From assembly GCF_037042905.1 (NCBI RefSeq), contig NC_087261.1, positions 20,475,117 to 20,539,116 of the forward strand: a DNA stretch of 64,000 nucleotides, in the 5' to 3' direction. The notes under the pieces are model-generated. The model worked only from the letters and a program-made list of their open reading frames with translations, did not search any database and had not been told where the DNA came from. Both the position numbers and the translations under genes were made by a program. This document shows, one piece after another, positions 58,801-64,000 of the stretch (positions within the stretch are counted from its first letter, which is position 1; each line of letters begins with the position of its first letter). The DNA is from Lytechinus pictus. Taxonomy: Eukaryota; Echinodermata; Echinoidea; Temnopleuroida; Toxopneustidae.

Positions 58801-61800
58801 GCTAACAGAGCGGTAACAGTGGCCCCAGTCACATCTTCCGGATTGTGAAGTCAAAACATTTATTTCAATGTGAAAGTAAAGCATTGTTGTAACATTAGGC
58901 ATCACTGCCACATTACCAGTTGTAACAACGCATCTGTTAGCGCAATTTTAGCGTTAACAATGTTTCTGTGCGGTCAGCTACACAGGACTACATTCTGCTC
59001 AAAATGTTGCACTATGGGTCAGGAACCTGGCCAGATATAAGTAGTTGGGGGACTTGAGGTGGCGCTTTGCAAATATGCCGGTTCGTACTTGCTTTAAAGC
59101 TAATATCCCTGACGAAAAGAACACAGTGTGTGATCAGTGTGTGAACATGTGTGATCGCATTTTAATACAACAGTACGTGTGAAATCATTTTCACGCTATT
59201 AAATGTTTAGATTTAACAGAGTCTTATTACGTACATTATAGGACTGCGGCGTGAAATATTTACCAAACTTATAATGGTTATTTTCAAAATCTTTGGATAC
59301 TCAACAAAAACGCTGGACGATGTAAGATTTTTGTTTAATAGCCCCAACGCCGGTCCAAATTCATATTTGAAAATTAATTCGAAATGTAAATATTTAGTCA
59401 GGAAGGGTATTACCGTTGACATTCGATTGTTTATTTTTTATTTTTTATAAAGCCGAAGGGGACACATACATGTATACGCGGATTAGTCTTGGTTTTCCTA
59501 GGACTGACAATTCATGGGATCCAAAAATATATATTTTTTATATTTTGCAAATATATTTCTTTTCTTCAAACAAACTAGACGAATGAATGAGAAAAAATAT
59601 AATGAATTTATAAAAGTGGCAACTTTTATGACCAGAAGTCAATTGAAAGTAATTTTTTTTATTTCGATAGATTCACCACAGAGATACGATCTTACGTATA
59701 CCATGTATACGGTTGCAGCGAACAGGCCAAATTTCTAACTTAGGGGTCGACATCGCGCGCAGGCAGCGCACAGTGCTAATGCTTCAAAAATGAAAACCAT
59801 AATGGCAAGAATTCACCCAAAACAGTCTAAATTTCGCAAAGAAATATGCAGGAAAATTTCTCTCCCACCTCCTGGACCCTAGTAAACAGCATATCCGGTC
59901 GAGCCGCGTCGGCCAGCGCTGGCTAATCGCCTGATGCATTCACGTTAGTACAAGCACGCGCAACAGATGTCGACCTTTTCCCATTATGCATTGCAAATTT
60001 CGGCCTGTCCGCGCGCTGCAACCGATAGATGCATGGTGAACCGCAATGTGAATCCACCGAATTGAACGGCTACTGTGTCCCATGCAGGTTATCTCTATGC
60101 CCTCCGACGCATCCTTACAAACTTTACATTCATGGCCATCGTTATGGGATCAACAAGTGCTGCTGCTAACTTCAGTGGATACTATACTTTTATTGGTCGT
60201 TACCTTCAGACCGAGTATGATATTACTCCCGCAGATGTATCCATAATATTATGTAAGTTGGTATAATAATTTCATTTGAAGAAAAAAGTGTTGCCAATTT
60301 AAGAATTCAGATGTAGGCTATTTTGCGTGTTTTTTTTTTTTTTTTTTTTGGGGGGGAAGGTAATTTCATGTTTCAATGATCTACACAAACACTTACTATT
60401 GATAAAGATCATGGTAATAAAAAGGAAATGATAATAAGGATAATATTAATGCTAATAGTAGTAATGACAATAGAATAATAACGTTACTGAATAACAAACA
60501 ACAGCAATGATAGTAATAATAATAATGCAAATGATAATAATGATGACAATTGTGCCTTTCATCTAAAGATTGACAAACTTGTTAATTTGACTTCAACGTT
60601 CAACAAAATAGATAAGCTCAACAAGGCAAAATGGATTGAGGGGGAACAAACTTTGCGACAGATAATATTCTTTTTTTTTCCAATCTATCTGGCTATGGAT
60701 AAAACCCTCATATTGGAAAAGTTCACAGTTTGAAAAAAATGCCTCTTAATCTACGGTATCCCCTTTGCTGTCAGAATAAGTTAATTATGACCTTGCTCAT
60801 AACGTATTTTATGCTATCGTTTTAACCTATGTTTAACCAAGTTCTGCTTTTAACTATGGACCTACTAGTAGGTCCATGTTTTAACCAACACTCAGTGAAG
60901 AAATTTGACCTGTCAAAATACAAATGATTTACATTATTTAGCTGGCGTGTCGACACCAACGTCAGCAGTTGGCATAATACTTTCGGGCGTGTTGATAAAC
61001 AGAATGGACATGAAAGAGAGAGGGTTATTGAACTTTGCTGCACTCGGAAAGACCATTGGGATCATTTTCATTGCCGGAAATTTTGCCCTTTTCTGCAGCA
61101 AGACTCTAGTGGCAGGTGTGACCGCGCCATACCCCGGTAGCGATGCGATCACGTGAGTAGGCCTATTGTTTTTTCCCCGTTACTGTTTTGGTACCCTTTG
61201 TCGTGTATACACAAAAGGGACTACGACCATCTTATCACATTGACTATTTTTTTTTAATTGCCGACAAAACAATGGTAGTACATACTCGTTTCAATTCAGA
61301 GTTTGGACAACTTTATAACACCATGATGGAATTTGATATCTTAAACTTATTTCATTATTTTAATGAACACGTGTGTTAGTCAAACACGAGCACGTCATGA
61401 ATTTAACACGTGCTATATGTCACCAGATTTCATGAATTTGTTACCTTCCTTGCGTACAATGACCCCATGTAGCATTTAACATCTTTAGTTGTCTAAAGAC
61501 TGGGTTCAACCAAAAGTAAATCCTCACCAAGCCTGTTTGGAAATGGTATTACATTTCTTGTAGAAGTCGACATTCAATGATTGGAAGAACACATCTCGAG
61601 AAGTAGATTCGTGTGGTGTGCCACAGGGCAGTATATAGGGTCGAGCTGTTTTGTTATTCTCTGAATTCATTATTCTGTTTATGTGAATGATAATTAACTA
61701 TCATTTCCCTTGCTGCAATATGTTTCCTATGCTCATTAGTCGACATTATCGGTATACCTTAAAAGATAGTAACTTAATTTTTTAAAAATTATTATACATG

Positions 61801-62030
61801 AAATTAATTCTGGGAAAACATTTATCTGGTTACTTCCTTTGTAATTTAAATTGTTATCACCATTATCATTATTTTTATTTCTGTTCAGTTTGGAGCCAGC
61901 ACCAACTTGTATGGCTAATTGTGAGTGTGAGAAAGGTGTTTATACTCCAGTTTGTGGATCTGACGGTCTTACCTACGTCACACCTTGTCACGCTGGCTGC
62001 ACCGGGATTCGTGAGAATGATGAAGGGGAG
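49509..62030 (+). CDS. Gene B: organic anion transporter (OATP/SLCO), 3' end not in window
   Basis: Seven coding exons: 49509-49875, 50603-50782, 54545-54759, 55448-55721, 60088-60252, 60942-61152 and 61889-62030. They give 518 residues covering TM1-TM9 and the Kazal loop. Exon order, intron phases (1,1,0,1,1,2,0) and five exon lengths equal those of gene A. The hallmark DPRWIGAWWLGYL, SYMDDGVP and PVCGSDGLTY are present, with N-glycosylation sites NAT and NST in the first large outer loop. No stop or frameshift is seen in these exons. TM10-TM12 are not found in the last 2 kb, so they probably lie beyond the window edge. The role is as for gene A: a plasma-membrane organic-anion carrier with unknown substrate. 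Introns are larger and carry more transposons than in A. The start ATG aligns with A's, but the frame stays open upstream to the acceptor, so a longer N-terminus is possible. Confidence 0.9.
49876..50602 (+). other. Gene B intron 1 with duplicated SINE-tail fragment
   Basis: Two copies of a GCGCAGCTACTATAA-CAATA block followed by TTTTCTGCTGCTCATAAAAA start near 49963 and 50077, within an AATAAT microsatellite. It is a tandem duplication of about 120 bp. Confidence 0.6.
50603..50782 (+). CDS. Gene B exon 2: TM4 and IDD-like motif
   Basis: 180 bases after TATTTACAG, donor ATCG|GTAAGT. It encodes KCSAKEKEEAGAQHLKALWL then YLGQAIFGLASSGYLSLGIS and YMDDGVPRRKAPLYI. A read-through start codon upstream at 50509 is intronic. 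Confidence 0.92.
51092..51705. mobile_element. Inverted-repeat element with TACCGTAAGGGTACTAGTAT ends
   Basis: TACCGTAAGGGTACTAGTAT then TCAACC at the left is complementary to GGTTGAATACTAGTGCCCAT then ACGGTA at the right. Extra copies of GGTACTAGTATTCAA and its complement occur inside (about 51270, 51301 and 51489). 614 bp in gene B intron 2, no transposase. Confidence 0.78.
51927..52091. mobile_element. Near-palindromic MITE with TA duplication (165 bp)
   Basis: CACTGTAAAAATGAAGTGCT followed by AAGTTAGCACTTACAGTGCT is mirrored in the right half. TA flanks each side (51925-51926 and 52092-52093). Almost the whole element folds on itself. It lies directly next to the hAT-like element that starts at 52102. 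Confidence 0.88.
52102..54050. mobile_element. hAT-like element in gene B intron 2 (1949 bp)
   Basis: The left end CAGGGGCGTAGACAACGGGG and right end CCTGTCTACGCCACTG are inverted, and the 8-bp sequence CCCTCGTG is duplicated exactly at 52094-52101 and 54051-54058. Poly-C/G stretches sit inside both ends. The interior has AT-rich microsatellites (52225-52320 and 53370-53410), a GT microsatellite near 53750-53835, and one CTCGGTCGCTTCGCTCCCTC core near the right end. No transposase is visible. Confidence 0.88.
53365..53412. repeat. ATT microsatellite
   Basis: A nearly perfect (ATT)n tract inside the hAT-like element in gene B intron 2. Confidence 0.85.
54059..54544 (+). other. Remainder of gene B intron 2
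   Basis: A GT/GC-alternating microsatellite (about 54079-54120 and 54190-54230), then unique sequence to the exon 3 acceptor. The 111-codon minus-strand frame here shows no recognised domain. Confidence 0.5.
54545..54759 (+). CDS. Gene B exon 3: TM5, OATP signature, TM6
   Basis: 215 bases after TTTATTAG, donor CCCAAG|GTAAAT. It encodes TM5, HTDFYKINVDELGYDDGDPR, WIGAWWLGYL and TM6. A SINE tail begins within about three bases of the donor (see findings). Confidence 0.95.
54762..55034 (-). mobile_element. tRNA-derived SINE abutting exon 3 donor
   Basis: Read on the minus strand, TGGTCTAGTGGTTCTGACTC (A-box region) is followed by GGGGGTTCGAATCG (B-box region). A body with CCATGGCGTGTTTTCCTTCA, CCCAGGTGAGGTGAATGGGT and GAGCGCCGGTGATGGTAGCT comes next, and it ends in an (ATT)n-type tail. 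This is the most complete of four related copies (also 37110, 45828 and 56245). A tRNA-like head plus A/B boxes identifies a Pol III-derived SINE. Confidence 0.87.
55206..55330. mobile_element. Short inverted-repeat element in gene B intron 3
   Basis: GGGGCCTGTTCCAGAAAG faces CTTTCTGCAACGGGCCCC at the right, and the inner arms TCAAGCGCAA and TTGCGTTTGA pair. About 125 bp. A partial relative lies in the PPxY gene intron near 14060-14140. Confidence 0.72.
55448..55721 (+). CDS. Gene B exon 4: central cytoplasmic loop
   Basis: 274 bases after ATACACAG, donor ATCACAG|GTTCG. It encodes EWPHLSQDNEIELQTEPRSG, then a Gly/Lys/Glu-rich segment and SLFSFSSIT. It is 19 residues shorter than in gene A, with conserved ends (WP-L--D-EIELxTxP and FSFxSxT) and a divergent middle. 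Confidence 0.86.
55755..56097. mobile_element. hAT-like MITE in gene B intron 4 (343 bp)
   Basis: It begins CAGTGGCGTACCTAGGATTT and ends CGTAGGTACGCTAGTG, with the 8-bp duplication TAGCATCC perfect at 55747-55754 and 56098-56105. The interior is A-runs (about 55818-55848 and 55899-55916) and repeated CTCGTCAGGGGGG units. The right terminus has decayed from CACTG to TAGTG. Confidence 0.9.
55818..55848. repeat. Poly-A run
   Basis: An approximately 31-base A run inside the hAT-like MITE. Confidence 0.85.
56306..58308. mobile_element. 2.0 kb element of GCTCGCGCTTCGCGCTCGC units
   Basis: It is inserted in a SINE with the 5-bp duplication CACAT (56301-56305 and 58309-58313). Ends GGTGGATCCAGG and CTGGATCCGCCCCTG are inverted, with CCCCCCTATTGGCG just inside each. 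The interior has a dozen units about 90-120 bp apart, each with a TGCTCGCGCTTCGCGCTCGC-type palindrome (for example near 56503, 56715, 57242, 57456, 57560 and 57987). The unit flanks (TTTTAGGTCTAAAT, GCATTATTTGATT) match the interior of the hAT-like copies at 26215 and 46423 in reverse orientation. No transposase. Confidence 0.82.
58439..58593. mobile_element. MITE with GCGTTTCAT ends nested in SINE
   Basis: AAGCGTTTCATGAAAGGACT at the left and GATGAAACGCCCC at the right are inverted. Inside, the palindromic words TTGTCGGACGTTTTATCCGA then CAAGT, and GTTGTCAGATCTGACAACTT occur. The flanking CCTGG (58434-58438 and 58594-58598) is a likely target duplication. A diverged copy is near 44250-44400. 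Confidence 0.75.
58646..60087 (+). other. Remainder of gene B intron 4
   Basis: Unique-looking AT-rich sequence. GCCGGTCGCACAGAAACGTT near 58773 and its complement AACAATGTTTCTGTGCGGTC near 58957 mark a roughly 210-bp inverted-repeat element. 59750-60030 is GC-richer but shows no exon. Confidence 0.5.
60088..60252 (+). CDS. Gene B exon 5: TM7
   Basis: 165 bases after CCATGCAG, donor TTAT|GTAAGT. It encodes YLYALRRILTNFTFMAIVMG and SGYYTFIGRYLQTEYDITPA. Same length and phases as in gene A. Confidence 0.93.
60253..60941 (+). other. Gene B intron 5
   Basis: A poly-T tract (60332-60350) followed by Gs, then an ATAATA/AATGATAAT microsatellite region (60415-60545). The near-palindrome GGACCTACTAGTAGGTCC is at 60859-60876. 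No exon. Confidence 0.55.
60942..61152 (+). CDS. Gene B exon 6: TM8-TM9
   Basis: 211 bases after TTATTTAG, donor ATCAC|GTGAGT. It encodes STPTSAVGIILSGVLINRMD, then TM9 (GIIFIAGNFALFCSKTLVAG) and VTAPYPGSDA. Confidence 0.93.
61153..61888 (+). other. Gene B intron 6
   Basis: No repeat with defined ends was recognised. Short open frames are unremarkable. Confidence 0.5.
61889..62030 (+). CDS. Gene B exon 7: Kazal-like loop
   Basis: 142 bases after TCTGTTCAG, donor GGGGAG|GTGGGT. It encodes the same Kazal core as gene A (TCMANCECEKGVYTPVCGSD…). By hand count there are 13 differences in 142 bases, but only one in the 89-base core. It is the last exon of gene B identified in the window. Confidence 0.94.
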
Positions 62031-63097
62031 GTGGGTCTGAGTGTTAAGCCCGGTGCGGTTCCGGGGGGGGGGAGCTTTGGGGACCGCAGCCTCCCCCCCC
62101 CAAAAAAAAATATATCGACCACAAAAAAAAAAAAAAATATATAAACGTACTATTATGCAGGCCACAATGATAATGTATTGAGCATTCTATTTATGTCTTC
62201 AGGTGCTCTAAAAATTCATTTTACTATCCAAACTCGAAAATTTTCTCGCTTGGTCGCTAAATGCTCCCTCGCAAAATAACATCTAAATGCAGAATATTAA
62301 CGCTTTCTTATAAAGTGCTAGTATAGCAAGTCAATGATTCCCTTCAATGCCTAGCAACTGTTTTTTTTTCTTCAAATTTACATTCGTATACCTTCCAATA
62401 CGAATACTAATGCCGTAAATTTCATTTTTTAGGATAAATATTCTTTTTTTTCTAAAGATAGATTTTCTGTAGCCATATCCTCTCCGACCGAGGCTAAAGT
62501 TATTGAAAAAAAGAATACAATCGAGAGTGAGGGATGTCGATCCATGTTTCATTTTTTTGGGGGGGAGGGGGTTAAAAAAACAATATTCAAGGTATTCGGC
62601 GGGTTATGCGCGCCAAATTTCAACACAGAATATTTCGATACGAAGAGCGTCCAAAACCTGACAATTTATGTAGGTTTAATAATCTTATAATAACCAAAGT
62701 GCGCCAAAAGTCATCTTGGGCAATTTGAGAATTTTTTTTTTTCATGCCCAGTTGAAAGACAAAACTTTGAAGAATATTTCTATAAAATATTTTATTCCGG
62801 AATGTGCATTAAGGTTGTCAATTTCCTACTTCAAATAGCAAAATGTGACATTACGCGAGTTTTTACTTGACACATCACCCCTCCCCCCCGAATGGTCATT
62901 TTCATACCGCGCAGTCATCGCAGCGCACCGTATGAGGCGCACATTGCCGGCGAGGTCGATTCCCCTTCAATTCAACGAATTGTTAATTAGTGTATTGTAT
63001 TTCTGTGCTTCAATTCCATGAAAATGACATGAAGTTCTGAGCATAATGCAAACAAAAATGAAGGTTGACAACGAATATAAGTGCTAGCCACCCCTCT
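62031..63097 (+). other. Gene B intron 7 (to window edge), first part
   Basis: A G run followed by a C/A run (62060-62115) forms a GGGGGGAGCTTTGGGG-type fragment just after exon 7. The rest is AT-rich. No counterpart of gene A exon 8 (TM10) was found on either strand. Confidence 0.5.
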
Positions 63098-63869
63098 TAA
63101 CCCTAACTAGGCCGGGCTTTTTAGGCTGTTCTGTGGCCGGGGGGGGGGGGGGGGGGTTGATTCAACCCCCCCCCTGAGATCTCGGCCGCCGATCGCGCGA
63201 GCGCCGCAAAAATTTGCACGCTGGTAGTGTGCGATGTAATCTACTAGGCTGTATGGCAAAATTTTCCAAAATAATGAGATTTTATTTTATATGAATTAAT
63301 GATGCTAATTTATGCATAAATCATACTTTTTGCTCTAATTCACTAAATAAAGCTCCTAGAATGCTAATTTTTGGTAAAAATATTCTTTGTAGCATTCTTA
63401 ACAATGGCAATTGAAAAAAACTTCGGTTTAGAAATCAATTTCTTATGTATTTTATTGTTTCATGAATTTCTTATGTATTTCTTTGTTTTTCAACCTTTTG
63501 TTTTTCTTTGTTTTTTTTCACCAGATTTATTGCACAACCTTTTTGAAGCATAATTATGCTAAAATCAATTGCTTTCAGCTGTTTAAAGTAAAAATAATCA
63601 TATCTTTATGAATAAGATGAGAAAACTCAATTTGCATTGACTTTGTACACAAAATCACGTTTTGGAACAATTTTGGGTCTGACATGCACTTACAAAATGT
63701 TGCGTAATTTCGGAACCGCGTCGTAAATTTGGTCTCAAAAGATGCGCAAGACTTAAAAGTATAAACTCTGCGAGTGGCGCAGTCAAAAAAATTCGCGCGG
63801 CGGAATGATCGCAGAAAATGTTGAGGGGGGGGGGGTTGATTCAACCCCCCCCGGCCATTTTAGGGTTAA
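63098..63869. mobile_element. Inverted-repeat element with TTAACCCTAA/GGCCGG ends
   Basis: TTAACCCTAACTAGGCCGGG on the left opposes CCCGGCCATTTTAGGGTTAA on the right. A G run joined to TTGATTCAACCCCCCC lies just inside each end (63139-63174 and 63825-63852). The element is about 770 bp, AT-rich inside, with no transposase frame. Confidence 0.7.
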
Positions 63870-64000
63870 AGAGATCGAAGTTACTTGTAGAATCAGTTCA
63901 GCCCCAAATCCTCCTCATAGTGATACATTCGTGGTGGTATATACACTGCGTTTCGCCCCAAGTCCACACAGCTTGATAAAACCTGGTTAATATTTTCAGA
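63870..64000. other. Window edge, nothing recognised
   Basis: A short open frame runs to the edge but is not homologous to the expected OATP exon 8. Confidence 0.4.

Overview
This window is eukaryotic: genes are split by introns with GT-AG borders, intergenic DNA is AT-rich, and most of the sequence is short inverted-repeat transposons, SINEs, microsatellites and long G runs. The repeat content and the gene family suggest a marine invertebrate deuterostome, most probably an echinoderm such as a sea urchin. This is inference, not proof.

Three genes can be supported. (1) A small minus-strand gene (coding exons 14244-14205 and 13373-12943) encodes about 156 residues: a 14-residue N-terminus, one membrane segment and a proline-rich tail with two PPxY motifs. 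(2) Gene A (31940-40879, plus strand) encodes an organic anion transporting polypeptide (OATP/SLCO family) of about 700 residues in 11 coding exons. (3) Gene B (49509 to beyond 62030, plus strand) is a tandem paralogue of A. Its first seven coding exons match those of A in order and intron phase, and its 3' end is outside the window or not recognisable. Both carry the OATP signature (DPRWIGAWW) and the Kazal-like cysteine-rich extracellular loop.

Layout: 1-12.9 kb is repeat-rich and non-coding, with a 4.1 kb near-perfect inverted repeat (3376-7482) and a CACTGT-rich tandem array (10.2-10.85 kb). 12.9-14.3 kb holds the PPxY gene, followed upstream by an 11-bp-unit minisatellite (14.4-15.4 kb). 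15.4-31.9 kb holds many MITEs, a 1.2 kb hAT-like element with 8-bp target duplications, a decayed LINE 3' end and a possible 5' UTR exon for gene A. 31.9-41.4 kb is gene A. 41.4-49.4 kb is intergenic repeats including a second copy of the 1.2 kb hAT element. 49.5-62.0 kb is gene B, whose introns contain two more hAT-type elements, a SINE abutting a splice donor, and a SINE broken by two nested insertions. 62-64 kb is repeats.

The two transporters are expected to be 12-span plasma-membrane carriers for amphipathic organic anions such as bile-acid-like, steroid-conjugate or eicosanoid compounds. Their substrates cannot be read from the sequence. No clearly new biological system was found. The points most worth checking are the almost unchanged Kazal exon between the paralogues, the reading-frame break before exon 8 of gene A, the giant palindrome, the palindromic GC core shared by different transposon ends, and the PPxY membrane protein.
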